From Gossypium raimondii (Eukaryota > Streptophyta > Magnoliopsida > Malvales > Malvaceae), in the NCBI RefSeq assembly GCF_025698545.1, contig NC_068569.1, forward strand, positions 19,964,001-20,028,000: a DNA stretch of 64,000 bases. Reading direction: 5' to 3'. Below are positions 1 to 15,559 of this stretch, piece after piece. The translations under genes and the position numbers were made by a program. The notes beneath the pieces were generated by a model, which was given only the letters and a program-made list of their open reading frames with translations, was not told where the DNA came from and made no database searches. Numbering within the stretch: the first letter of the stretch is position 1; the number at the start of each line of letters is the position of its first letter.

Positions 1-639
1 AACCTTTGTAGAGAGAAGGGAGAGCGTCCCTAGGCTTATATTGAACAACCAGATTTCCAAGTCATACGCTTCAAACTTCAGATATAAAAAACTTAAACAA
101 GGTGGCTCTGACAAAGGATGGATATTAGATAACAAGGCTAATAAAGAGGTATTTGCTGAGGCTCACGTGCAAGTACTGCTCTTCAGTAAACCCTAAATCA
201 CTACTCTTAAGGTATAATGTGAGAGAGAAGTCCTAATCTCAAGGAAGTCCTACACATTTTAACCTCTTATCTGTTACATCTATATAGTTGAAATCATCAA
301 GCCTCCTGTTAAGTTAAACATCAAGAGCATTTCTCAGGTGCCCCTAATTTTTCATTTCTTTTTATAGGCTTTTTATCTCCTTTTCAGTTCAATACCCTGA
401 AACACTAATCAAAGTCAAATAAATTCGACTTTATAAAAACTTGTCAACAATATTTTATTATTAACTGAAAAGTTCAACAAATCCAATCCAAATTTATAAA
501 GAAAAATATCAAAAAAATGTTCGATAATTACATTAAATACGAGTCAAGTTGGATTGAATATTAAAAAAAAAGTTTTTTTTTAATTATTTTTCTCATATGC
601 AAAATTCAAAGTTTTTTTTAGAATTAAAAGTATACATAA
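1..639. other. Intergenic, no gene seen
   Basis: AT-rich DNA with frequent stop codons in all frames. A lone CACGTG lies at 164-169, too far from CAO to assign. Nothing else is recognisable. Confidence 0.6.
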
Positions 640-1253
640 ATCATGCTAAACTTACCTAGACCTAATCAGCCCGAAATCTCGCTCAAAAAGTAAGAATTTA
701 GACAAAAATATAAGCCCAAAAATGGGTTTGGGTAAAAAACCGAGGTCCGTTTTTTGAAACAGGCCAACCTTAGGTAAGATTCTTTTGCTCGGACCCAGCT
801 CGATTTGAATTTGAAAAAAAAAACTGTTACTTTTTGCTATTGTTTTCATTATTTTTCATATTATTTTGTCACTGTTTTGGTGTCGTTTCATTATTATATT
901 GTTACTATTTTGTTGTTATTATTAAAATATTGTATAATTATTATTTTTTATTAATTTTTGCTACTATTTTAGAGGTATTTAATTGATAAGTTGCATTTAT
1001 CTTAGTGTTATTTAAGTATAAATAATTTTTTAATTTATTTTCAATTTGTTAGGAAATATTTATTTTAATATTTTTAGTGTATTTTATATTTTATAAATTT
1101 TTTTATATAAAAATAATAATGTAAAAGAATTTAATACGAGCGGGCTAAGTCGGGTTCGAGTTTTAACATTTTTATCAGATCAAACCTAAAACTAAAAGAC
1201 AAACCTAAAATTCTATTGAGACCTAATCTGAACCGACCCATGATCACCCCTGC
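640..1253 (-). repeat. Dispersed non-autonomous repeat, hAT-like end
   Basis: Read on the minus strand, this stretch begins near 1253 with a GGGGTGATCATGGGTCGG-type end and continues through AT-rich DNA. Its core (about 850-1100) is the reverse complement of the core of the repeat at 35211-35690, including the shared ACCTCTAAAATAGTAGCAA motif. The other end (652-800) shares GCCCGAAAT- and AATGGGTTTGGGTAAA-like stretches with 63290-63690. No coding capacity is seen. The boundaries are approximate and no target-site duplication was found. Confidence 0.5.
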
Positions 1254-1618
1254 TTGACCTTATTTTCAGAAAAATTAAAATCTAAATTTGACTTGACTTA
1301 GACGAAAATAATAAAAATATTTTTATTTAAATTTAATTATAAGATATATTAACATTAATAAAATTATTTTATATATTAACAACAATCAAATCAACTCAAC
1401 TGAATTGATGGGATTGGACAGACCAACCTACGAACGGTTCTTGGATATTTCCTTGGTACTGAATTCAACGCATGGTTAAAGAAAGCCAGCTTGGGAGATA
1501 GGGAAAGATATCTTGTAGCATCCAAGCTGGCAGGAAGCGGAGATATGAAAAACACCCTGCCCCCACAACAACGAAGGTACTCCCTCAGGCTGTCAAAGCG
1601 TGTGGATACTCGACCTGC

Positions 1619-1655
1619 CACGTGTATGACATTAATGTCCACGTTTATCCACGTG
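1619..1655 (+). promoter_or_regulatory. Pair of G-boxes upstream of CAO
   Basis: Two perfect CACGTG hexamers lie at 1619-1624 and 1650-1655, the second as CCACGTGG, with a further ACGT core between them. They sit about 140-175 bases upstream of the CAO start codon. G-boxes bind bZIP factors such as HY5 and bHLH factors such as PIFs, which control light-dependent chlorophyll genes. The hexamers are seen directly; their role here is inferred. They may lie in the proximal promoter or the 5' leader, because the transcription start is unknown. Confidence 0.5.
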
Positions 1656-1793
1656 GCATTCCACAAAGGCTTGCCAAGATCGCGCGCAACACCAACCCCT
1701 TATCCAACAAAATCCCCTTTGTTTTTGCTTACACTTCTCTCTTTCTTCCTCCCCCCTTCCCCACCCCCCCAAAACGGCTCTTTTGAAAACGCC

Positions 1794-4700
1794 ATGACCG
1801 CCATAGCTGCTGCTGTTGCTTTATCCTTGCCAATCTCTTTATGCAATTCATGCAAGGTTTCTAAAAAGGTACTGTTTTTCCTGCTTTTTACAATGGTTGA
1901 CTTGTCATTTTTTTTAGTTATTCTTGTGGCTGTGAAGCTATAAAGTTCGGTTTTTTATTTGTTTTTAAGCTTAAAGTAATTGGGTTTATTCTAAACTTTA
2001 TTGAAGTCCCGATCCTAATGTATATTGCAACTTTTTAACTTCATTATATTCACTTCACTTGCATTCACTAATGAAAAAGAAACTTATTCCAAGTATATGT
2101 GTAGTTTTCTGCTAAGTATAAGTTCCATGATTTTGTTGAACTTTTAGTCTCTTAAGTTAGTTTTAGATGGTGATTTCAACTTTGGAAAACATTGTTTGTT
2201 TGATTGTGTTGCTTGAGTAATTTGTGGAGGTAAAATTGATCTGTGGCTTATATTGGATATTTTGGTGCAGTTTCAGGGCGTTAAAGGAGGGTTTGGGGTG
2301 TTTGCAGTGTTGGGGGAGGCAAATAGCTTGGGGCCAAGCGATAAGAAGAGCCTCTGGGGCACGTTGTTTGATGTAGAGGATCCAAGATCTAAAGCCCCGC
2401 AATGTAAAGGGAGGTTCTTAGATGTATATCAGGCATTGGAATTGGCTAGATATGATATTCAGTACTGCGATTGGCGGGCTCGCCAAGACTTGCGCACGAT
2501 TGTGCTTCTTCATGAAAAGGTCTTCTTCAACTTGCTGATCACTTCATGTTGTGAACTTTTAGTTTTGTTTTTAGTTAATTTTTACAAGAAAATCCGTGTT
2601 TTGTGATGTTTTTACTGTTTACCTGTTACTTTTCTTTTTCAATTTAATCATGCGGGAAGTTTGTGTTGTTTAATTTTCGTAGTTATGGTTGTAGGTAGTG
2701 GAAGTGTTGAATCCGTTAGCTCGTGAATACAAGTCTATTGGCACTATGAAGAAAGAACTCGCAGAATTGCAAGGAGAACTGGCACAAGCTCACAAACAGG
2801 TACATGAAACTAGCAGTTAATGGAACTGTGATTCTTATAATTTGATTAGGATGTGCATGCCTCAATAAGATATATAAACAGATGCAACGGTTCCGGGCTA
2901 TCCAACTGATTAGATACTTTTCTTTTTCTACAAAAACCAATCTCACCACGACTTTAATTAATTACCATAGGTATGTATCATTTATAATAAAAAGGAAAAA
3001 TCACGGGAGGTCCTGACTTTGGTGTCATAGCCTATTTCGATTCTGATTCAAGAGAAATAACAGGTACATATATCGGAAGCAAGGGTTTCTGCTGCTTTGG
3101 ATAAACTAGCGTACATGGAGGAATTGGTTAATGGAAAGCTGTTGGAAGATAGGACCAAAATGGAGTCCAGCATAGCAGCCCCTTCTATGTCAACACAATC
3201 TCTGGATACTATGAAGAGGCCCCGGAAAAGCTTGGATGTGTCAGGTCCGGTTCAACCTTATCACCCCCGCTTGAAGAACTTCTGGTATCCTGTTGCTTTC
3301 TCCACTGATCTGAAGGATGAGACTATGGTAAGCTATAGTTAGGAACTATAATATTACTTATCATCTCAATACTGATCATTTTATGTCATGTCTCTGCATA
3401 TTAGCATACATCCTCATTCTGCACCAGCTTGATCAGCTTAGGTGCTTCCTTTTTGCTTTGTAGTTTTCATTGTTCAACTAGTTAAGAAATGATTTCTTGC
3501 TAATGTCTTGGTACTACATTGTATTTCAGATTCCAATTGATTGCTTTGAGGAGCCATGGGTTCTTTTTCGAGGAAAAGATGGGAATCCAGGATGCATCCA
3601 GAACACTTGTGCACATAGAGCATGCCCTCTTCACCTTGGCTCAGTAAATGAGGGTCGTATCCAATGTCCCTACCATGGTTAGTACTAGTTTAGCAAGTTC
3701 ACAAGCATTTGGCTATCATATTTTTCTGAAAAGGCGACACATATCATGAATGATTTACGTATTATATATTCTTGGAATGATATATCAGGGTGGGAATACA
3801 CTACAGATGGAAAATGTGAAAAAATGCCATCTACGCGATTACTTAATGTGAAAATAAAGTCATTGCCATGTCTTGAGCAAGAGGGAATGATCTGGATTTG
3901 GCCTGGGGATGACCCACCAACGACAACTCTTCCTTCCTTACAACCTCCTTCTGGATTTGTAATTCATGCCGAGGTATGCTGTAGTTGCTTTTCCGTGATT
4001 ACAAGGATCATGTGAACTTTTTTCAAGCGACTTGATGAAAGACAACTTTATAGCTCAAGCAAAGTCCCTACTATCTCACGTAGACTTTTTGCTGATAATT
4101 TGCAGATTGTCATGGAACTTCCTGTCGAACATGGGCTACTGTTGGATAACCTATTGGATCTTGCTCATGCACCTTTTACTCACACTTCCACTTTTGCCAA
4201 GGGATGGACGGTTCCCAGGTTTGTTTCCTCATGCAAGGCTTAGGAAAGGAAAAAAAATTATAATGATAATATGCTAATAGTGCATTGTTGGTATCTATTT
4301 TGAATATGTAATCTTACACTGCATAATCTGAACATCTCAGTCTGGTGAAATTTTTGACACCTGCATCTGGTCTCCAAGGTTACTGGGACCCATATCCCAT
4401 TGACATGGAATTTCAACCACCTTGTATGGTCCTATCGACCATTGGTATATCAAAACCGGGCAAACTAGAAGGACAGAGTACAAAGGAATGCGCGACACAC
4501 CTTCACCAGCTTCATGTATGCTTACCGTCATCGAGAAATAAGACAAGACTGTTATATAGAATGTCACTGGATTTTGCTCCCCTGTTGAAGCACATTCCTT
4601 TTATGCATTATTTATGGAGGCATTTCGCGGAACAGGTAAAAATATATCCTACTTTTTCATTCTTTGGATAGTGGATCATGATCAAATAAATTCCTTGCTG

Positions 4701-5211
4701 AAAACCTTCTTGAAGTCCTTAGTTGTATGTCCAAATGACTTGCTGAAAAGATTGGTAGTATTTGATAGGCTGACAGCTATGGGTACGTTTGACATTCATC
4801 TAGTAGCACATACGACTTATCTTCTGAAAACAGTTAACTTCAAAATTCCCATGTAGCACAATTTAAGCTATGGTTTTTGTTACTGAATGCCTACAAGAAG
4901 TGCAACAGCGTCATCTTTAATCTTTGCTTTTACAGAACTGTTTTTCCCTTTACCTATAGTAGGGTTTGATTGAATTGCAGACATGTTTGATTCCTATCAA
5001 TCTCGCTCGTAACTAATATGTTCGGTCCTATTCAATACAGGTCTTGAATGAGGATTTGCGACTCGTGATCGGCCAGCAAGAACGTATGATTAATGGGGCA
5101 AATGTCTGGAATTGGCCGGTAGCTTATGATAAGCTAGGAGTGCGGTACAGATTATGGAGAGATGCCGTTGAACGAGGATCTAAACCGTTGCCATTCAGCA
5201 AACCGATGTAA
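1794..5211 (+). CDS. CAO: Chlorophyllide a oxygenase, chloroplastic
   Basis: Rieske-type monooxygenase that converts chlorophyllide a to chlorophyllide b in the chloroplast, the committed step to chlorophyll b. Nine exons join in phase: 1794-1868, 2277-2519, 2695-2799, 3064-3327, 3530-3677, 3789-3973, 4106-4218, 4341-4635 and 5041-5211, giving 532 aa, close to the usual length of about 535. Residues 1-35 look like a transit peptide. Residues 36-180 form the regulatory A domain, including the [12 protein letters not shown] block. The Rieske [2Fe-2S] ligands are C256, H258, C275 and H278. The mononuclear-iron histidines H361 and H366 lie in the D-x2-H-x4-H block. The ATG at 1794 is chosen because the frame upstream is open by chance and unlike CAO. 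Position 98 in the proposed degron is Arg instead of Leu. An alternative last intron (5208-5293) would change the C-terminus. Confidence 0.96.
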
Positions 5212-5857
5212 ATTTTAACTCTAGCAACCAAATTTAACATCCTTTCTCACATTATTGGGACCAACTCTCGCACTCTCAAAACATATTATCAAGGTTTGGC
5301 ATTGGTACATCAAGGACAACCAAAAGAGATTCAGGCGGAAGTGTATTTTGATCCGAGACAGGTACGAGTTGGTGTCTAGTCATTGTAAAAGAAAATAGAA
5401 TTTGTACACTGCTTTTTATAGTTTTTGTGTACAGCTAAATTAAATCCCCATTTTCTTTATCTCTTTCGATAACCCCGGACCAGAGAAATGATTGGAAAAA
5501 TTGTTTTTTTTGGCCTTGAAATTTAGAAGCCAATGTTAATCTCTAGTCCAGCAGCAGCAAAGATCTTTGTACCGTGTAAAAACGGATGTTTAATGAAAAA
5601 TCCAAAGATTTGCGTATGACCTTTTTAAACTCATCTTGCTTGCTCCCCAAGGCAAGCTAGCCTGTTTAGAACAATGCAGTGATAAAAATGGACCACTACA
5701 TTTCTATAGTATTGCATGATATTTAGACTATGCACTTCAAGAGGTTATTCACAAAGTACGTCTAAAAGGCTAAAATGCACAAATGTCTATCTCGAGAAGA
5801 TTAATCAACAACCTACCTACCTAATAGTAGAGAAGATCATATCAGATGAAAATCAAA
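5212..5857. other. CAO 3' region between convergent genes
   Basis: This stretch holds the likely CAO 3' UTR and the 3' UTR of the convergent RING gene. A short open stretch at 5294-5360 could be an alternative CAO terminal exon. No other gene is seen. Confidence 0.5.
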
Positions 5858-6565
5858 TCAACTTGGCATTTGATAGCGGCACAACGGGCACAAGTGACTT
5901 GCTTTTAACCACTTAACAATGCAAGCATCATGGTAAACATGTTGGCAAGGCATCAAGGCAATCTCGTTGCCATCCGAAAACTCGTCCAAACAGATCATAC
6001 ATTCTTTGGATGAACTCGGTCCTTCAAGGAACCTCCCTCTTTTCTTCAAAGGCTGAAGATCTTCTTCATCACCCCATTTAAACCTTTTCAAATCTTCAAT
6101 GGATGAACAAGTAGCAGGCTTGAAACTGAATGCATCCAATGACTCTTCGACTACCTCAGACACATCCTCATCAGCATCACCAATAATCATCCACTCATAG
6201 GCCTCATCATCAGCCAGCGCGTCGAAATTTACTTCGATTTTGAGGTATATGTGTTCACATCCGATGTTAACGGGGGCACCATGAGCCGCCCGAGCAATAT
6301 CCAAGACATAAGGAACAGCAACGGTTCGAAGATAATCCAGAGGTATACCGGTGTAAGCAAGCATTGAAAACACGGTGTCGGGGCCACACCCTTCACAACA
6401 AAACATGTTGCGACCATAGGTAAAGGATTGAATAAAACTTGCAAACGTTGCATCCCAGTTTTCAGACCAAGGGTAGCGAATCTCGACATCAATGTTAAAA
6501 ACATCCTGTGGAACATTAGAACAACAACGAGAACAGCGTTGTTGATCGGCTTCTCCTTCTGTCAT
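5858..6565 (-). CDS. RING-H2 zinc finger protein, probable E3 ubiquitin ligase
   Basis: Intronless frame of 235 aa starting at 6565 and ending with TGA at 5858-5860. The C-terminus is a complete C3H2C3 RING-H2 domain with ligands C189, C192, C207, H209, H212, C215, C226 and C229, which in this family recruits an E2 enzyme. The N-terminal 150 residues are not a domain I recognise. A Cys-rich start (CSRCC, then CCEGC) and an acidic linker precede the FKPATC and KWGDEE blocks. The same blocks occur in the same order in the gene at 52731-53459, so the two are paralogues. The gene is convergent with CAO. Single-exon RING-H2 genes form large plant families; substrate and location are unknown. Confidence 0.85.
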   Translation of the reverse strand: MTEGEADQQRCSRCCSNVPQDVFNIDVEIRYPWSENWDATFASFIQSFTYGRNMFCCEGCGPDTVFSMLAYTGIPLDYLRTVAVPYVLDIARAAHGAPVNIGCEHIYLKIEVNFDALADDEAYEWMIIGDADEDVSEVVEESLDAFSFKPATCSSIEDLKRFKWGDEEDLQPLKKRGRFLEGPSSSKECMICLDEFSDGNEIALMPCQHVYHDACIVKWLKASHLCPLCRYQMPS

Positions 6566-6851
6566 CTTGATGAGAAAACATGGGTTACTTTATTTCCTTC
6601 CTTACTCTACACCAAATAGGAGTTAGGTATTTGTAAAGAGTTTGTATTCGATGGGGACTGTTATGGAACTAATTAATAAATAATTATTACAATTTAGTAT
6701 ATATCTTTTACGAAAATATTAAGGGTTTTGGGTTCTAAATTTAGAGATTGTTGTTTAGATTTAGAATTTACATTAAATTTCTAGTGTTAAATTTTAAGTT
6801 TGTGTTTAGATAAAGTTATTGATATTTAATTTTCAATCTTATATTTTTTCT

Positions 6852-6985
6852 TTTGGGTGAATTATAATAGTAGGGCAAAGGCCAATCAATAAATGCGATT
6901 AACACGATTTAAACCTAAAATAACCTAGGATGATGAACACCCTAACTATCATGCCATCACATATCACATGGGGTTCAAATCTTTT
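6852..6985 (-). repeat. SINE-like short repeat, family B
   Basis: This stretch is similar to 29458-29560: both contain a TTTGG-GTGAA-TATAA start, a GAxxACCCTAxCTATCAxGCC block, and a comparable distance between them. Read on the minus strand, TGATAGTTAGGGTG resembles a pol III A box and GGTTTAAATCG resembles a B box, so a tRNA-derived SINE is plausible. The ends are approximate. Confidence 0.4.
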
Positions 6986-9690
6986 TTTTTTCCATCAATA
7001 GTGAACATATTACTAAAGATATAAAAGACTTGATGCTATCTAATATTCAACTTATTTTTTAACTGGATTGATCGGTTGGACTGGAAAAGGACCAATATAC
7101 TAGTCCAAACAAAGGGTTAAACCGAATTTTGAGCAACCAATTGAATTGAGTTAAAAAATCGGTTGAACTAGTGCTTGAACTGGTTGAACCGATTTAAAAA
7201 GTGTAAATGTTGAGGGCTAAAAAGGTTTTAAAAATCAGTTGACCTGCGAACTGATATGGACTAGTTAAATTAGGTTAAAAAATCAGTTAACTTTGAAACT
7301 AAATCGATTTTTATAATTTTTAATAATTTATTTGCCTTAAACTAGTCGGACCAGTCGTTTTGAGAACCAATTAATCAGATCACTTTGAAATCAGTTCAAA
7401 TGTAGTTCGGTTCAACCAATCCTTGCTGGTTTGCGGGTCAACCGATTTTTTATCTTTCAATGGTCCAATACTTCAACTTGTTCTCAGTTCGATTTAGATA
7501 AAATTGAATTTTGAAATTTTGGTTTATATCTTTTAAGTCATTTTTATTTTTTTCATAATTTTTTTAATTTTTATGTAAAATATGAAATAATAATTTTTTT
7601 AAAATTATGTATTTTTAAAGGGTAATGACCAAATTGACCAACAAATGTAAATGTTGAGGTTAAAAAAGTTATTTTCCCTTTGACATTGTTAACTTTTAAG
7701 GGCAAAATTAAAGGGAAGGACCAAGGTTTTAAATAAAATGTATAGGGACTCAATATCTCAAAATTAAAGTATAAGAGATAAATTTTGAATTTCGAAAGAG
7801 TACAAGAACCTTTGGCATATTTAAACAAAAATAAACACAAATAACCGGATTTGAATTTATGCTTCTTTTACTTTTTCGAATTGTAATTCATCGTCAAAGC
7901 TTCTTCATATATAAATTTCTATAAATATATTTGTTCGATAATTTTATTTTGGCTTAAACCATAAAATGATACCTAAACTGTATCATTTTTCTTAGGTTGA
8001 TACCTATTTATTTATTTTATTATGAATGGTAACTAAACTATACTCCATGTCAAAAAATGGTACCTAAACTATTCTCTGTTACACAAATTATAAACGTACT
8101 CCTCTATTTTATTTTTCATCTAAGAACTCTAATGACGGAAAATTCACAAACTCATCAAAAAATATTCAAACCCAATTTTCAGCGATAAAACCCAAATTAC
8201 AATGGGCAGAGGGGTGTTCAAACGGTTAACCGAATTGAACTAGTATTAACCGAATTTTTTAATTCTTTAACTGTTAATCAAATTGAAATTTTTTCAAAAA
8301 AATTTAACCGAACCGAAATTTATATATTTTGTTTTTTTTTTTAAATAAGTATAGAATATATCACAAAAATAAATCGATAATGTTCATTTGACTGAATTAG
8401 TAATAACCTAATACATATAATATACAATATTATTTATTAAGTTCGGTCAATTAACCGATTTCGAACCGAATTAATCGTTAACTGAAATTTCAAAAAAATC
8501 TTTAACTAGTCTCTGACCGAACTAGATTGGTTAACTGATCGATTAACTGAATTAGATCGATTTTTTTGGACAGAGTAGACAAACCACTCTTTTTTTCTTT
8601 TGATATTTCTGGACATTGAAACGAATATATCGAAATTGGATATGTAAAACAAAGAATCAAAAATTTATGATTATACGAGAAAAAAGATCGAGAAAAAAGA
8701 CGAGGCCAAAAGAGAAAAATACAAAAGAGAAGAGAAAATGAGGATAGAAATAGCAGAAGCTTGGGATAGTCTTTTAGTCGATTAATTTAGTTTTAACCAA
8801 AATTTAAACACTCTTAACGATAAGTTTCTTTTTATTTTTCAACCTCAGCTTCGATTCCTTTCTATCCCCAATTTAAAACCTATGTAGTATTTTACTTAAA
8901 TATAACTATATCTATTCCATTTTGTTAAGTGTTTTTCTCTATATCTCTTAGATAGTAGTGTATATATATTTATATGAGATGATTATTGTTTTTTGACATG
9001 ATGTACTAACTCGATAGACCTCATACATATAGACACGTATCCTTCTCTAGACTAAACACGTGTTTATAGGGTCTTATGCGAGTCTGGCCTATACTTGCAA
9101 CCTCGCGAGAAAGCGACCTCGACCTACGAGCCTGTCCTGCAACCTGTGAGCTTATTACATTTCGACCTAAATCCATTCGGACTTTAGACCGGTGATCAAA
9201 ATTATCCTAACATATTCTATATATTTTGTGTTATTGTTGGGTGAACCATGAAAAAAAATGATAGAATATGAAATCTAAATATTAAGGAAAAATTGAGTAG
9301 AAAAAAGAGTAAAAAGAATTTCAAAGAAAAATTATCTAAAGGTAAAAAAAATCATTAAAATGGAGAAAGAATTATGGGGATGAAGAGAATGAATTCTTTT
9401 GAAAAGTTTTAATTTAATTAAATTTGATTAGTTAAAAAAATTAATAGCTAACTAGTTTGGATAAAGAGTTTAAGTAGATTTTGAGTAATGGAGTATATGA
9501 CTGAAAATTTTGGATTAACTCGAATTTTTATTTAATATTATTAAGTTGAAATTCAAACTTGGAGGTTGAAGAATGATTGTGAATGGTTGTCAACCCAATA
9601 AAGAATAAGCCCAAAGCCTTAAAAGTGGAGGCTAAGAAAGCGAGTTGAGAAAACTTCGCAGTCAAAGAGTGGTTGGTGGTGTGTAGGTGG
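6986..9690. other. Intergenic, decayed repeats
   Basis: No gene is seen. 7025-7480 is rich in repeated GGTTGAACCGATT-like and reverse motifs on both strands, typical of a decayed terminal-inverted-repeat element. 8205-8580 starts with GAGGGGTGTTCAAACGG and is full of TTAACCGAATT variants, resembling the hAT-like repeats elsewhere in the window. 7970-8110 has loose repeats of a GGTACCTAAACTAT motif. 9000-9210 is a less AT-rich island of unknown origin. Confidence 0.5.
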
Positions 9691-9771
9691 TGGTAGGCTT
9701 ATCTTTGTCATCTCTCGAAGAAAGACAAAGGCTGTGGGATCCTCTGTTTGCGCTCACAAATCAAATCACCA

Positions 9772-9779
9772 TATATAAG
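9772..9779 (+). promoter_or_regulatory. TATA box of HEMB
   Basis: TATATAAG lies about 70 bases upstream of the 5' splice site of the leader intron and 370 bases upstream of the HEMB start codon. A pyrimidine-rich leader follows. The position suits a transcription start near 9805-9815. Confidence 0.55.
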
Positions 9780-9852
9780 CTATTTTTCTTTTCTCTTCGA
9801 AATTTCTCTTCTTGTTTTCTTATTGGCTTTCTATCTATTCCCATCAGATAAG

Positions 9853-10129
9853 GTAAGATTTTAGTACCCAATTTCCTTCTGTTCCCATTTTTGTCTGTTT
9901 CTCTTTTCATTCCACCCCCCCCCCTGGTGAAAAGGCTTGGATTTCATTTCTGATTCTGCAGTAACTTTAAGGAACGAAAAAGAAATAGATAAAGGGTAAT
10001 TCGTAGTTCAGTTTTTCCATGTTTTTTATGTTTTAGTTTATTAGATTATGAGTTCATTGTGTACCCATTTCTTGTTTTAGCTGATTTGTGCTGTTATTTT
10101 AGTTAGAATTTCATCTTTTATGATTGCAG
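9853..10129 (+). other. Leader intron of HEMB
   Basis: The donor AAG|GTAAGA at 9853 and the acceptor ATTGCAG ending at 10129 bound a T-rich 277-base stretch. The ATG follows 21 bases after the acceptor. Consensus and composition support an intron in the 5' UTR, a common expression-enhancing arrangement in plants. Transcript data would be needed to prove it. Confidence 0.65.
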
Positions 10130-10150
10130 AGATCGTGAGAATTTTGTGTC

Positions 10151-14643
<4,493 letters not shown>

Positions 14644-15559
14644 ACTTGGTCTGATTTTCCTTCTATGAAGCTTTTGTTGATTCTGCAAAAAAGGCTTGAG
14701 ACACTAAATCTTCCATTCGAGAGTGCTAGTTGTTAGAACGATGAGGAGTCCTTTAGAATGCTTGAGTTAGCTGTTCGTAGTCCGCATCTTCATAAGCCTC
14801 GAGTACATAAAAATAAAACTAAAATGCTGTCAATGTATGCCAGATCTGAATGAAACTAGAAGTGACTTGATCGTAGTTGTGATGGTGTGGTTAGGTATTG
14901 GCAATGTTAATCCAACACTGTACTGAGGTACTTAATAATACGCATTGCTTTGTTACTTTTCAGACTTGGGTGTGATTGTCAAATAGGATCATATGTATAT
15001 GTTTGATGCAAGTATGTTTAAAAATTTTTAGTCTTCTCATGTATTTGGTTACTAAATCAAAGGAAATGGTACAAGGGTGTGGGAGAGATGATGGGAACAA
15101 TTCTCTAGCAGATTTGAGTGACAACAATAATCCAACTGGTTACTGGAACTTTTAAAGATTTTGGTACAACTTGTGAGAAGCCCCCTAATTGGTGGAATAT
15201 TTTGCTATGAAGGGTTAAATTGTTCTCAAAACAAAAAAGAAAAAGAAAAGTTTTCTTTTAAGAGGAAAAAAGGTGATTTTATTGCTTGTATGATTTTGTA
15301 TATATATATATTTTGCGTTTAGTTATTTTTTAAAAATTCTGAATTGATATAAAAATGGATGGTTAAAATAGTAATTTGGTAAATTTTAAAATATAGTCTG
15401 TTTTTAAAATGTTAAAAAAATATAAATAATAGTCTAATCATTAATATTATTAGCTTTATTTTGTCAAAATTTACCAATTTAGTATGTTGATATATGATGC
15501 AGAAAACAAACATATCAAGTTTTAATGCTTGGATTAAGGGTTTGACATTTACATGAGCA
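14644..15559. other. HEMB 3' region
   Basis: Probable 3' UTR to about 15000, then AT-rich DNA including an AT run at 15300-15311. No gene is seen. Confidence 0.5.

Noticed and set aside
1491..1793. In-frame upstream extension of CAO exon 1 (about 100 codons)
   Set aside because: It lies upstream of the family's normal start, its composition is unlike a transit peptide, and it covers the G-box promoter region. The ATG at 1794 gives the normal length.
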